From Achromobacter veterisilvae (GTDB lineage: Bacteria > Pseudomonadota > Gammaproteobacteria > Burkholderiales > Burkholderiaceae_B): a stretch of DNA of 64,000 nucleotides. Location of the stretch: NCBI RefSeq assembly GCF_900496975.1, contig NZ_UFQC01000002.1, forward strand, positions 232,085 to 296,084, in the 5' to 3' direction. Below are positions 6,702 to 15,430 of the stretch, in pieces. The translations under genes were made by a program, and so were the position numbers. A model generated the notes under the pieces. That model was not told the DNA's origin. It did no database searches and saw only the letters and a program-made list of their open reading frames with translations. The number at the start of each line of letters is the position of its first letter. Position 1 is the stretch's first letter.

Positions 6702-9698
6702 CTACCATTTGTAGCGCACCCCGATATTGCCGTAATAGGCTTGGCGCTGGTTTCCGTCCAGGTCGAAGCCGTAGCCGGCCGACGCATAGAGCTGGGTCTG
6801 TTTGGAGACGGGAGCCACCAGGCCCACCCTGACGTCGGCCGAGGTGGAGCCGTACTCCGTGCGCAGCGTGTCGGAATCGCCGAAAACGACGGTCTCGCCA
6901 TGCCCCATCCGCCGCCAGAGGTTGAACCGCGCATAGGGCCGGATCTTGTCCGGATTATCGGCATTGCCTTGCACCAGGATACCCAGCCGGCCGGTCACCG
7001 CTCCCGAGCCGCTGAATCGAATGCTTGAATACTGGTCCTTCGCATTGCCGATATCCGTGTATTGATAGAACAACTGGGCCTGAGGCTGAATCATGATGTC
7101 CGGGCTCGGATGGAACGAATAGCCGAACTCGGTGGAGGCGGTCAGGCCCCAGCCATCCATGTCGGCGCCCACGCCGCGGTCCGAACGCGATCGTCCGTCG
7201 TAGTAGTTGGCCATCAGCACGTTGTCCCAATACCAATCGGTGCGCTTGAGACGGGTCCAATAAAGACCCAGGCCGTAGGCGTTCAGCCGCAGCGAGCCCG
7301 CTGAATTCCCGTGCCGGCCTTCGACGAAGCCGCTGACATTGCCGCTTGCCTGGCCGTAAGAGCCGAAAAAGCCCAGCCGGTCGGACAGCCCGTCGTCGCG
7401 CTGCCGCTCCAGGAGATCGGCGCCGGCCTGGCCTATCCAGATATTCCCGCTGAACTTGGGCTCCACGCTGCCGGCCCATTCCTGCTTCATCCGTTGCCCG
7501 ATGACGCGCGCCCAGCCGGCTTTGCGTTCCGCCGAACTCAGCAGGGCGTATTGATCGCCCATCCGGTCATGGAAAGTATCCAGCATGCGTCCTGCGATTT
7601 GACGCGCGACTTCCGGGGCGATCACCGCCGGCGCCGTCTCCGGGCGATAGAGGGGGACTTCCTCGACTTCGCCGGTGTCCGGGTCTATCACCAGTTCGGC
7701 CGACCGGAGATACCAATTCGAGGCATCCGCGGGACTCACGCCGCCGCGATAGAGCTTGTATTCATGCGCGCCGGCGGTGACCGGGGACTCGAGCGAGAAC
7801 GCGCCATTGTCCGTGCTGCCGCCATTGATCGCGTCCACCACCTGAATGCCATTGGCGTGGGTCAGCGCGCCTGGCCCTCCGGTGTTCTTGATGCGCAGCT
7901 TGCTGGATCCGGTGGCCGTGCCGCCGTCGACGACGAGTTTGTCGGAGGGGGAGCCGTCCGTACCGAGGTAGGTGTTGAGCGCGATCGTCCCGTCGCCGCT
8001 GTAGTTGGCGACCGTAAGCGTTTTATATACGCCTCCGGCCGGCGCGGCGAAATCGATCAGGCTGGGGTCATTGAGCAGATTGGTGACGTTCGAACTCCCG
8101 GTCATATTCCAGACCGAATTCACCAGGTTGACGGTGGAGGTCGAACCCGCCTGCGTTACCGCCGCGCCGGTCAGCGTGCTATTGGTGGCGGTCAGCGTCA
8201 GGTTCGCCGGACCGAAAGTAGAACGGGCCGGCCGCGTAAGAGTCGGCGGCGGAATGTCGGGATCCAGCGTGGGATCCGGCGCAGCCACGGGCAGCCCGCC
8301 CCAAGTCGACTGCACGCCGCCTGGCGTCACGTACAGCCAGTTGGTCGCGCCCGAGACCTGGGCGCCCGTCAAATTGATGGTTGCGGATCCTCCGTCCACG
8401 CCTATCGCGGAGGCCTGGCTGCTGGTTATCGAACCGCCCACGATGTCCGCGCGCTGCGAGCCCGCGGTTGCGCCGAGCAAGAGCAGGCCCGACGCGGCGG
8501 CGCCGGAGGCCGCGATGGTGCTGTTCTGGGCATCGAAGACCGAGTTTTCGGTCAGCACGACGCCGTGCGCGCCTTGGCCGCTGGTGCTGACCGTGCCGTT
8601 GTCATAGCTGATGTGAGTGCCGTCGCCGTCGGCCAGAATGCCGAAGGAACCCGCGCCGGTGGTGGTCGTGCCGACCCGGTTTGCGATGATCCGCGTGGCG
8701 ACGGCTCCGTTGTCCGTGGTCCCGAACAGTCCCATCGCAGCTTGGCCGGAGGTCGTGAATACGGCGTTCCCAAGCGTGACCTGGCTGCCGTTGATGGCCA
8801 GCAGGCCGTAGCTGCGGTCGCCCTCGGTCGTGATCGTGGCGTTGTCGGCGCCCTGCGGGTTGACCGTGAGCACACTGACCGGGCTCAGGTAGCGATATAC
8901 GTAAAGACCGGCGCTGTCGGCGCCTTCGGTATGTATGCGGGTCGTCCCGTTGAATACGGCATTGCCCTCGCCCAGCATGTACAGCCCCTGCGCGTTGGTC
9001 CCCACCGTGTGGAGCCGGACCGTGGAGCCCGCGGCCGCTGTGAACTTGTCGGGGCTGTCCGACACATAGGTCATGTGCAGCGACAGTTCCAGGGCGCGCG
9101 CCCAATTCCCCGCGTCCACGTCGATGTCCAGCGTTCCGCCCGAGGCAATGCTGGCGGAATTGTTGGTGTTGATCATCAGCCCCTTGGGCGACGTTCCGCC
9201 CGACGCCTCTATCTTGAGCGTCGCCCCGTCGCCAACCTGCAAACGATTCGCGGTGCCAGAGATCGTTGGCCCCAGCATGATGCCGTTGACGGACCGGATG
9301 GTCACGTTGGAGTTCTGCTGGAGATCGACGGTGGTATTGGAGTTGTTGCTGCCCTGGATCCCGTAGGTGGTGGACGTGGTGGCGGTCGTCGATATGGTGG
9401 TGGTGTTGCCCGGCTGGAAAACCAGATTTGCCGCCGCCCCGTTGGTACTGAAAATGGCTGTGGCCACGCTGTCCACATTGATGGCTCCGGGCCCGAAGTT
9501 CAAGGCCGCGTCGCCTATTCGAATGGCGGTTCCGCTGCCGACGATGACATTATCGCCACCGTCGAGCGTTGTCGTGCCGGTGGTCAGGTTCAAGCCTGGA
9601 TAATCAGTGGCCTGCGCATTTGCAAAGGCCGCGCATAGCGCCGCGCCAAGTATCGTTCGAGTGGGGAATCCGCCAAAAGACCGCTTAGTGGGTTTCAT
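6702..9698 (-). CDS. Autotransporter (type Va secretion) with C-terminal beta-barrel
   Basis: 998 residues. A signal peptide (KRSFGGFPTRTILGAALCAAFANAQA) is followed by a Ser/Thr/Gly/Asn-rich passenger of about 670 residues with repeated beta-strand turns, as in AidA/pertactin-like beta-helices. Next come a linker helix near EVARQIAGRMLDTFHDRMGD and a barrel of about 260 residues (SDRLGFFGSYGQASGNVSGF onward) ending in YKW, the expected C-terminal aromatic. The barrel inserts in the outer membrane and the passenger is shown at the surface, typically for adhesion or immune interaction. No RGD or protease motif was seen. The passenger is less G+C-rich than its neighbours. GGAGAGAG precedes the ATG. 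Confidence 0.92.
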   Translation of the reverse strand: MKPTKRSFGGFPTRTILGAALCAAFANAQATDYPGLNLTTGTTTLDGGDNVIVGSGTAIRIGDAALNFGPGAINVDSVATAIFSTNGAAANLVFQPGNTTTISTTATTSTTYGIQGSNNSNTTVDLQQNSNVTIRSVNGIMLGPTISGTANRLQVGDGATLKIEASGGTSPKGLMINTNNSASIASGGTLDIDVDAGNWARALELSLHMTYVSDSPDKFTAAAGSTVRLHTVGTNAQGLYMLGEGNAVFNGTTRIHTEGADSAGLYVYRYLSPVSVLTVNPQGADNATITTEGDRSYGLLAINGSQVTLGNAVFTTSGQAAMGLFGTTDNGAVATRIIANRVGTTTTGAGSFGILADGDGTHISYDNGTVSTSGQGAHGVVLTENSVFDAQNSTIAASGAAASGLLLLGATAGSQRADIVGGSITSSQASAIGVDGGSATINLTGAQVSGATNWLYVTPGGVQSTWGGLPVAAPDPTLDPDIPPPTLTRPARSTFGPANLTLTATNSTLTGAAVTQAGSTSTVNLVNSVWNMTGSSNVTNLLNDPSLIDFAAPAGGVYKTLTVANYSGDGTIALNTYLGTDGSPSDKLVVDGGTATGSSKLRIKNTGGPGALTHANGIQVVDAINGGSTDNGAFSLESPVTAGAHEYKLYRGGVSPADASNWYLRSAELVIDPDTGEVEEVPLYRPETAPAVIAPEVARQIAGRMLDTFHDRMGDQYALLSSAERKAGWARVIGQRMKQEWAGSVEPKFSGNIWIGQAGADLLERQRDDGLSDRLGFFGSYGQASGNVSGFVEGRHGNSAGSLRLNAYGLGLYWTRLKRTDWYWDNVLMANYYDGRSRSDRGVGADMDGWGLTASTEFGYSFHPSPDIMIQPQAQLFYQYTDIGNAKDQYSSIRFSGSGAVTGRLGILVQGNADNPDKIRPYARFNLWRRMGHGETVVFGDSDTLRTEYGSTSADVRVGLVAPVSKQTQLYASAGYGFDLDGNQRQAYYGNIGVRYKW

Positions 9699-9831
9699 GC
9701 TCTCTCCATATTTCCGCCAGTACTGCTGCTAGAAAACGTCGATCAAGCAAAAACTTCGTATTGCGGGCGAAGCGCGGTCAGCGCTATTCGCAAAGTCGGT
9801 GCGAGCGCACCTCGCTTAATAAAAGCGTGCG

Positions 9832-9887
9832 AATGCATTTATTGCATTTTTACAGATTCGCGGCGAATAATATTGCAATCTATTGCA
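9832..9887 (-). promoter_or_regulatory. AT-rich region with phased ATTGCA-type repeats upstream of the autotransporter gene
   Basis: The hexamer ATTGCA occurs at 9841, 9872 and 9882, with AATGCA at 9832. Start-to-start spacing is 9, 31 and 10 bases, so the copies lie on one face of the helix. The stretch is AT-rich in a G+C-rich chromosome and ends about 135 bases before the autotransporter ATG. It could be an activator or silencer site. No factor is identified. Confidence 0.4.
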
Positions 9888-9929
9888 TATCATCGGGACG
9901 CGCCGTGCATTTGGCGCCGGAAAAGAAAA

Positions 9930-9950
9930 ACGCCGCTGATAGGGCGGCGT
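9930..9950 (-). terminator. Rho-independent terminator of tRNA-Lys
   Basis: Read on the minus strand, a stem ACGCCGC / GCGGCGT with a 7-base loop is followed by TTTTTCTTTT. It lies about 30 bases after the 3' CCA of the tRNA. Confidence 0.8.
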
Positions 9951-9982
9951 AGATTCTGGGTGCTGCAAGGTATTGCGGGGGG

Positions 9983-10058
9983 TGGTGGGCTGAGCGAGAC
10001 TCGAACTCGCGACCAACGGATTAAAAGTCCGCTGCTCTACCGACTGAGCTATCAGCCC
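9983..10058 (-). tRNA. tRNA-Lys (anticodon UUU)
   Basis: A 76-base cloverleaf including an encoded CCA. The acceptor arms are GGGCTGA and TCAGCCC, the D arm is GCTCAGTCGGTAGAGC, the anticodon loop is CTTTTAA (UUU), and the T arm contains GTTCGAGTC. It has its own promoter upstream and terminator downstream. Confidence 0.97.
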
Positions 10059-10072
10059 GACCGAAGCCAAAC

Positions 10073-10101
10073 ATTATGGCGTGCTTGAAGCCTTTTGTCA
10101 A
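10073..10101 (-). promoter_or_regulatory. Sigma70 promoter of tRNA-Lys
   Basis: Read on the minus strand, a perfect -35 box TTGACA (10096-10101) and a -10 box CATAAT (10073-10078) are 17 bases apart. The -10 box ends 14 bases before the mature tRNA 5' end. Confidence 0.85.
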
Positions 10102-10140
10102 AAAAAGGATGCAACACGCGCGGTCCGGGCGGCAAACGAA

Positions 10141-10161
10141 ACGGCCGCCAGCGGCGGCCGT
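10141..10161 (-). terminator. Terminator after metQ
   Basis: A 9-bp G+C-rich stem ACGGCCGCC / GGCGGCCGT with a 3-base loop is followed on the minus strand by TTTCGTTT. It lies 30 bases past the metQ stop. Confidence 0.75.
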
Positions 10162-10190
10162 TCTTCAGGATGGCGAGGGCAGGCCCGGGA

Positions 10191-10988
10191 TTACCAGGCG
10201 GCCACCACCGCGCCCTTGTACTTGGTCTCGATGAATTGCTTCACGGCCGGGCTGTGGTAGATGCTGACCAGCTTGGCGAACTCGGGACGGTCCTTGTCTT
10301 TTTCGCGCACGACCAGCACGTTGGCGTACGGCGAGTCGGGCGACTCCTGGGCGATGGCGTCCTTGGCGGGGTTCAGGCCCGCTTCCAGCGCGAAGTTGGT
10401 GTTCACGGCCGACGCGTCGGTGTCATCCAGCGAGCGCGGCAACTGGGCGGCATCCAGTTCGATGAAGCGCAGCTTCTTCGGGTTTTCGACCACGTCGATC
10501 GGGGTCGCCTTCAGGCCGGTGTCGGGACGCAGCTTGATCAGGCCGTTGGCCTGCAACAGCAACAGCGCGCGGCCGCCGTTGGTCGGGTCGTTCGGCAGCG
10601 CGAAGCGGGCGCCTTCCTTCAGTTCGGACAGCGACTTGATCTTCTTGCTGTAGATGCCGATGGGGAAGATCACGGTCTTGGCGATGCTGACCAGCTTGTA
10701 GCCGCGGTCCGCATTGGCGTTGTCCAGATAGGGCTGGTGCTGGTAGCTGTTGGCGTCGAGGTCGCCCGCGGCCAGCGCCACGTTGGGCTGCACGTAGTCG
10801 GAGAACTCGATGACCTCGATCTTCAGGCCCTGCTTGGCGGCTTCCTGCTTCACCACGTCGAAGATCTGGGCGTGCGGGCCGGCGGTGACGCCGATCTTCA
10901 GCGGCTTGTCCTGAGCCAGCGCGGGCTGGGCGAATACGGCGGCGCCCAGGGCGAACGCGGCCAGCGACTTCAAAACCTTGATGCTCAT
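10191..10988 (-). CDS. metQ: Methionine ABC transporter substrate-binding protein
   Basis: 265 residues, NlpA/MetQ family (KPLKIGVTAGPHAQIFDVV, LDANSYQHQPYL, RFALPNDPTNGGRALLLLQ). It captures methionine (D or L) in the periplasm and delivers it to MetI/MetN. The signal peptide ends in QPALA followed by QDK, a signal-peptidase-I type site. There is no lipobox cysteine, unlike E. coli MetQ, so the protein is probably free in the periplasm. It is the last gene of metN-metI-metQ, all on the minus strand, followed by a terminator. Confidence 0.93.
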   Translation of the reverse strand: MSIKVLKSLAAFALGAAVFAQPALAQDKPLKIGVTAGPHAQIFDVVKQEAAKQGLKIEVIEFSDYVQPNVALAAGDLDANSYQHQPYLDNANADRGYKLVSIAKTVIFPIGIYSKKIKSLSELKEGARFALPNDPTNGGRALLLLQANGLIKLRPDTGLKATPIDVVENPKKLRFIELDAAQLPRSLDDTDASAVNTNFALEAGLNPAKDAIAQESPDSPYANVLVVREKDKDRPEFAKLVSIYHSPAVKQFIETKYKGAVVAAW

Positions 10989-11027
10989 GTTGCGAATATC
11001 CCGAATGACGGAAGGGGGGAGGAAAGC

Positions 11028-11681
11028 TCAGCGATGCGAAATGCGGCGCACGTAGCGGTCGCCCAGGCTCTGGATCACCTGGACCAGAACGATCAGCACG
11101 ATGACGACCGCGGCCATCACGTCGGACTGGAAGCGCTGGTAGCCATAGCGGATGGCCAGGTCGCCCAGTCCGCCGCCGCCGATGGCGCCGGCCATCGCCG
11201 AATAGCCGATCAGGCTGACGACCGTTACGACGGTGGCGGCCACCAGGCCGGGCAGGGACTCGGGCAGCAGCACCTTGAGGATGATCTGCACGGGCGACGC
11301 GCCCATGGCCCGCGCCGCGGTGATCAGTCCGGGGTCGACTTCCCGCATGGCGTTCTCGGCGATGCGGGCCATGAACGGAATGGCGGCGACCGACAAGGGC
11401 ACGATGGCGGCGGTCGTGCCGATCGAGGTCTGCGCCACGAAGCGCGTGAACGGAATGATGGCGACCATCAGGATGACGAACGGCACCGAACGCGTGGCGT
11501 TGATGACCGCGCCCAGCACGTGGTTGACGGAATGGTTCTCGAGCATGTTGCCGCGCGCGGTCACGGTCAGGACCACGCCCAGCGGAATGCCGACCGCCAC
11601 CGCGATCGCGCTGGCCACGCCCACCATCAGGAGGGTGTCAAGCAGCGACGTAATAAGCAGGTCGATCAGTTGCGGGCTCAT
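11028..11681 (-). CDS. metI: Methionine ABC transporter permease
   Basis: 217 residues with about five membrane segments. The EAA loop region is seen in AARAMGASPVQIILKVLLPESLPG, which contacts the ATPase. The N-terminus MSPQLIDLLITSLLDTLLMVG is typical of MetI. The gene overlaps the end of metN by 44 bases and is followed 39 bases later by metQ, so the three are one transcription unit. Confidence 0.95.
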   Translation of the reverse strand: MSPQLIDLLITSLLDTLLMVGVASAIAVAVGIPLGVVLTVTARGNMLENHSVNHVLGAVINATRSVPFVILMVAIIPFTRFVAQTSIGTTAAIVPLSVAAIPFMARIAENAMREVDPGLITAARAMGASPVQIILKVLLPESLPGLVAATVVTVVSLIGYSAMAGAIGGGGLGDLAIRYGYQRFQSDVMAAVVIVLIVLVQVIQSLGDRYVRRISHR

Positions 11682-12726
11682 GGGCGATTTCTTCTACGGT
11701 GATGTCACGGGCGGTCAAGGCGGCGATCGCGTCCTTGACCGCGGCGGGCGCGCCTTGGGCCAGCACGAACATCGTGCCCACGGCCACGCCCTGGATGTCT
11801 TCGACGCGGGCCTGGATCAGGTCCACGTCCAGCGAAAACTGCTTGTACAGGTCGGACAGGAACGAGCCCGACGCGTCGTTGCCGGCCAGCGACAGGCGCA
11901 GCAGGCGCAGGGCCTGGCCCGGCCTGTCCGACGCCAGCGTCTGGATGCGCTGCTTGACCGCGGCCAGCGTGGCGTCGGTCAGGTCGGACGCGGTGGCGGC
12001 GGACACCATGGCGCGGGTCACTTCATGGCGGGGCTGCGCGAACACTTCGCGCGTGCTGCCCATTTCCACCACTTCGCCCTGCGACAGCACGGCGACGCGG
12101 TCGCAGACCTCACGCACCACTTCCATCTGGTGCGTGATCATGACCACGGTCACGCCGGTCTTGCGGTTGATGTCGCGCAGCAGGGCCAGGATGTTGTGCG
12201 TGGTTTCAGGGTCCAGCGCGGAGGTGGCTTCGTCGCTGAGCAGCACGTCGGGGTTGTTGGCCAGGGCGCGGGCGATGCCGACGCGCTGCTTCTGGCCGCC
12301 GCTGATCTGGCTGGGATAGCGGTCGCGCAGATGCTCCAGGCCCACCAGCGCCAGCAGGCGCTCGACGCGGGCCGGGATCTCGGCCTTGTCGACGCCCGCG
12401 ATTTCCAGCGGCAGCGCCACGTTGCCGTACACCGTGCGGCGCGACAGCAGGTTGAACCCCTGGAACACCATGCCGATGCGGCGGCGCTGGGCCCGCAACT
12501 GCGCTTCGCCCAGGCCCGTCAGCGGCTGGCCGCCGATGGCGATCGTGCCTTCGTTGGGCCGTTCCAGCAGGTTGATGCACTGGACCAGCGTGCTTTTGCC
12601 GGCCCCGCTGGGGCCGATGATGCCGAAGACCTCGCCCTGCTCGATGTGCAGGTTGATGCCCCGCAGCGCCTGGAATTGTCCATGCGGCGTGGCATAGGTC
12701 TTGGATAGGTTCTCGATGTGAATCAT
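11638..12726 (-). CDS. metN: Methionine ABC transporter ATP-binding protein
   Basis: 362 residues. The Walker A motif is GPSGAGKS, the signature ISGGQKQRV, and the Walker B region VLLSDEATSALDP, followed by a switch His in MITHQMEVV. The C-terminal ~90 residues (ALRLLRLSLAGNDASGSFLSD onward) form the NIL domain, which binds methionine and inhibits transport in MetN proteins. It is the first gene of metNIQ. The 200 bases upstream show no recognisable SAM riboswitch. A TCTCTT/AAGAGA inverted repeat lies at 12748-12762. Confidence 0.95.
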   Translation of the reverse strand: MIHIENLSKTYATPHGQFQALRGINLHIEQGEVFGIIGPSGAGKSTLVQCINLLERPNEGTIAIGGQPLTGLGEAQLRAQRRRIGMVFQGFNLLSRRTVYGNVALPLEIAGVDKAEIPARVERLLALVGLEHLRDRYPSQISGGQKQRVGIARALANNPDVLLSDEATSALDPETTHNILALLRDINRKTGVTVVMITHQMEVVREVCDRVAVLSQGEVVEMGSTREVFAQPRHEVTRAMVSAATASDLTDATLAAVKQRIQTLASDRPGQALRLLRLSLAGNDASGSFLSDLYKQFSLDVDLIQARVEDIQGVAVGTMFVLAQGAPAAVKDAIAALTARDITVEEIAHEPATDRPAYYVAA

Positions 12727-12860
12727 GGCAAGCGATTTTGTCTCTTCTCTCTTCTAAAGAGAACGACCGTTTTTTCCATTTTTAATAACTTTAAGTAATA
12801 TAGAGGCTCGAACTCCCGCCGGGCGGCCTCGCCGGAAGGGGCCGGCCAGAACGCGGAAAT

Positions 12861-12894
12861 GGGCAGCCGGGAAGGAGAACCTTCCCGGCTGCCC
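12861..12894. terminator. Strong hairpin between the GH31 gene and metN
   Basis: A perfect 15-bp stem GGGCAGCCGGGAAGG with a 4-base loop. The plus-strand side is followed by ACCTGTTTTT and the minus-strand side by ATTTCC. It lies downstream of the GH31 stop and probably separates it from metN. Confidence 0.65.
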
Positions 12895-12935
12895 ACCTGT
12901 TTTTCCAGGCTGGCCGCGCCGTGTTTAACGCGTGT

Positions 12936-15161
12936 TCAGCGCGCGCGCGAGATGCGGACTTCCGCGCCGCGGCGCTTGACCTCCAGCCCCTCGGACGGAG
13001 AAATGCGCAAGCCCTCCAGTCCCTTGATGTAGCTGGAACCCTGCATCTGCATCACGCGGATCTTGTTGCGCATGACGACCGGATTGTGCACCGGCATGCC
13101 GAACATCCAGACTTCGTCCAGGATGCGGGCGGAATTGAACTCGCCCGTATGCTGGGCCGCCGGTCCGAGACAGAGCATGTGCCCTTCGCGGCCGAACACC
13201 GGGAACTGGCCCAGTTCGCAATCGATCGTCCAGGTGGTGCCGCCTTCGTAGCGGTGCCCCGTGTTCAGGTCCCACCAGGCTTCGCCCTTGGGCAGGTAGA
13301 CGCGCACCTGCTTGCCGGGCTCGGTCACGGGCGCCACCAGCAGCGCCGGGCCCAGCAGGTATTGCAGGTCCCAGTCGTGCGAATGGGGGTCGTTCGGGAA
13401 CGACAGGGCCATGGAGCGCTGCACCGGCAGGCCGGTGCGCGCCGAATCCTCGATGGCGCCCAGCACATAGGGCACCAGGCGGTAGCGCCACTGCATCCAG
13501 GTCCTGGCCTGCGCCAGGGTGTCTTCGCCGAAGTCCCAGGGCATCAAGCCTTCCACGCCCTGGAAGGAGAAGTTGGACGAGAACACGCCGACGGTCAGCC
13601 AGCGCAGGTAGAGTTCGGGGGTCATGCCGGCGCGGTCGCGCGAAGCCGAGCCGATCCCGTGCACCTGCACGGGCAGGCCGCTCGCGCCGATCGACAGGGC
13701 CGTGCGCAAGGTATGGCGCAGGCCTTCCCAGTTGTTCTCGACCTGCGGCCCCACCTGCCACGGCAGGCGCTGCGCGGCGGGGAACAGATCGGAGCTGGGC
13801 ACCACGCCCTCGGGCGGGACCTTCAGGCCGGCGACCGCGTCGAACAGCGCCCGGCGCACCAGCAGCGGATACATGCTGCGCAGCGCGGGGCCGGTTTCGC
13901 CGTTGCGGGCCGTCACGCCGTCGGGAATGGCGATCTGGGCGTCGCACGCGGGCGCGTCCAGGCCGTCTTCCACCAGTTGGCGATGGCGCTCCACCCACAG
14001 GTTGTAGATGTCGCGGTAGGTCAGGTCCAGCAGGCCGTAGGGCTGCCCCGACGTGGCGGCATTGCCGTCGAACACCTGGGCCGAACCGTCGTCCTTGGCC
14101 AGCAGCCAGCCGCGGTCTTCCAGTTCCTCGAACAGCGGGCTGGTCTTCAGCACGCCGGGGAAGCCGGACGCGGCGACGTGCACGTTGTGCTTGTGGAAGA
14201 GCGCCAGCATCTGCTTGGCGTCCGGGAAGCGCTGGGCGTCCCATTCGAAAACCGTCTTGTCCGCCTGGAAACCCCAGGCCGCCGGCTGCGCCAGCGTCAC
14301 GGCGTCGACCGGAATCTGGTTTTCACGCATGCGCGCCACCAGGGCCACCGTCTCGGTGGGCATCTGGCCCGCGGCCTGCTGCAGCCACGCGCCCATCGCC
14401 CAGAGCGAGGGCTGGCCGGCGCGGCCGGTCAGCGCGGTGTATTGATTGAGGATTTCACCGGGTTCGCCCACGAACAGGAACAGGTCGAGGACGGCGTCGT
14501 CCACGGTCAGCAGGTACGCCGAATCCGCGGGCGCGACGCCCACCGAATGCTCGACGCGGCGCATCGTGTTCACATAGACGCCCCAGCCGCGCGGGCTCCA
14601 GGCCAGCGGCAGCGCGCGGTGTTCCGGGTCGTCGGACACCACGGATTCCTCGCGGCGGTTCAGGTCGCCCGGGGTCTCGCCCAGGCCGAACACGCGCTCT
14701 TCGGCCCGCAGCGCGAAACCCGCCGTCCAGACGGCGTCCTCGGCCTGGTCCAGCGCGTTGTGCCCGAATGCGGGCGTATGCGCGGAAACCTCGGACTCGA
14801 ACACCCGTTCCTCGTTGCGGTAGAGCGCCACGCGCACGGGATTGGACAGTATCTCCAGGACGACGTCGCCCTGGGCGATCCGCCAGCCGTCGCCGTCGTC
14901 GCGCGGGGAAATGGCCGCCTCGCCCACGGCCTCCTGGCGCGCGAGCAGCATTTCCGCCACGGCGCGCGCTCGCGCGCCGGGCTTGTCATCGGTAAGGTGG
15001 TTCGCCTCGCCGCAGCGCAGGCGAAAAACACCAGGCGCATGCGCCTCGACTACCAGGTGCAACCCATCGCCCGCGTCGAAATCGATGCGACTGGGGCGGG
15101 ACGTCAGCAGCTCGACGGTATCGAGCTGGGTAGTATGGGCAAAGTCGAACTTGGGCGGCAC
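12936..15161 (-). CDS. Glycoside hydrolase family 31-like protein with altered active site
   Basis: 741 residues with the GH31 (alpha-glucosidase/alpha-xylosidase) layout: an N-terminal beta domain (to ~240), a TIM-barrel region (~250-600) and a C-terminal beta domain (WDLNTGHRYEGGTTW). The segment PACDAQIAIPDG keeps an Asp (407) where the nucleophile KTDFGERIP is expected but loses the following Glu and Arg. The acid/base motif (W..GD.. before WE) reads WQVGPQVENNWE (468-479), with no Asp. The sugar-binding HDIGG motif reads VHGIGS. Activity is therefore doubtful or altered. It starts at GTG (MPPKFDF) after GGGGGA. No signal peptide. It is downstream of mnmC after a 269-base gap. Confidence 0.85.
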   Translation of the reverse strand: MPPKFDFAHTTQLDTVELLTSRPSRIDFDAGDGLHLVVEAHAPGVFRLRCGEANHLTDDKPGARARAVAEMLLARQEAVGEAAISPRDDGDGWRIAQGDVVLEILSNPVRVALYRNEERVFESEVSAHTPAFGHNALDQAEDAVWTAGFALRAEERVFGLGETPGDLNRREESVVSDDPEHRALPLAWSPRGWGVYVNTMRRVEHSVGVAPADSAYLLTVDDAVLDLFLFVGEPGEILNQYTALTGRAGQPSLWAMGAWLQQAAGQMPTETVALVARMRENQIPVDAVTLAQPAAWGFQADKTVFEWDAQRFPDAKQMLALFHKHNVHVAASGFPGVLKTSPLFEELEDRGWLLAKDDGSAQVFDGNAATSGQPYGLLDLTYRDIYNLWVERHRQLVEDGLDAPACDAQIAIPDGVTARNGETGPALRSMYPLLVRRALFDAVAGLKVPPEGVVPSSDLFPAAQRLPWQVGPQVENNWEGLRHTLRTALSIGASGLPVQVHGIGSASRDRAGMTPELYLRWLTVGVFSSNFSFQGVEGLMPWDFGEDTLAQARTWMQWRYRLVPYVLGAIEDSARTGLPVQRSMALSFPNDPHSHDWDLQYLLGPALLVAPVTEPGKQVRVYLPKGEAWWDLNTGHRYEGGTTWTIDCELGQFPVFGREGHMLCLGPAAQHTGEFNSARILDEVWMFGMPVHNPVVMRNKIRVMQMQGSSYIKGLEGLRISPSEGLEVKRRGAEVRISRAR

Positions 15162-15243
15162 AGAGCATCCCCCGGCTTAAGCCAAAAACCATCAAAAGAC
15201 GCTATTTTGACGGATTTGGGCTTTGAAATAAACTCGGTCCCTC

Positions 15244-15268
15244 TTTTGGACGGCCATCTCATCCAAAA
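15244..15268. promoter_or_regulatory. Inverted repeat upstream of the GH31 gene
   Basis: TTTTGGA and TCCAAAA are separated by 11 bases, about 85 bases before the GTG start of the GH31 gene, in the 269-base gap after mnmC. It may be an operator, or part of a weak mnmC terminator together with the short GGGG/CCCC stem and T-run (minus strand) at 15265-15285. The role is not determined. Confidence 0.3.
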
Positions 15269-15430
15269 AAGGGGTCTAAAGCCCCGGCAATCGCCCCTGG
15301 GCGCAGAGGCCGGCCGGGCCGCCGAAACGCCGGGTCGGGCACAAATTCAGGCCCAATTGGCGCCAAATCCTGGCAATTCCTGCATTCTACGCCACCTGGC
15401 ACCCCGTCCCCCTGTCCGTCCCGGCTTTTT

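Noticed and set aside
7311..9638. Plus-strand open frame of 775 codons opposite the autotransporter
   Set aside because: It mirrors the codon pattern of the autotransporter, has no domain, and its Arg/Gly/Ala-rich composition is typical of an antisense frame in G+C-rich DNA.
9983..10058. tRNA-Lys as an attachment site of a genomic island
   Set aside because: No direct repeat of the tRNA 3' end, integrase or mobile gene is seen within the window.
12727..12935. Possible SAM riboswitch upstream of metN
   Set aside because: No conserved SAM riboswitch core is visible. The strong hairpin belongs to the end of the GH31 gene.
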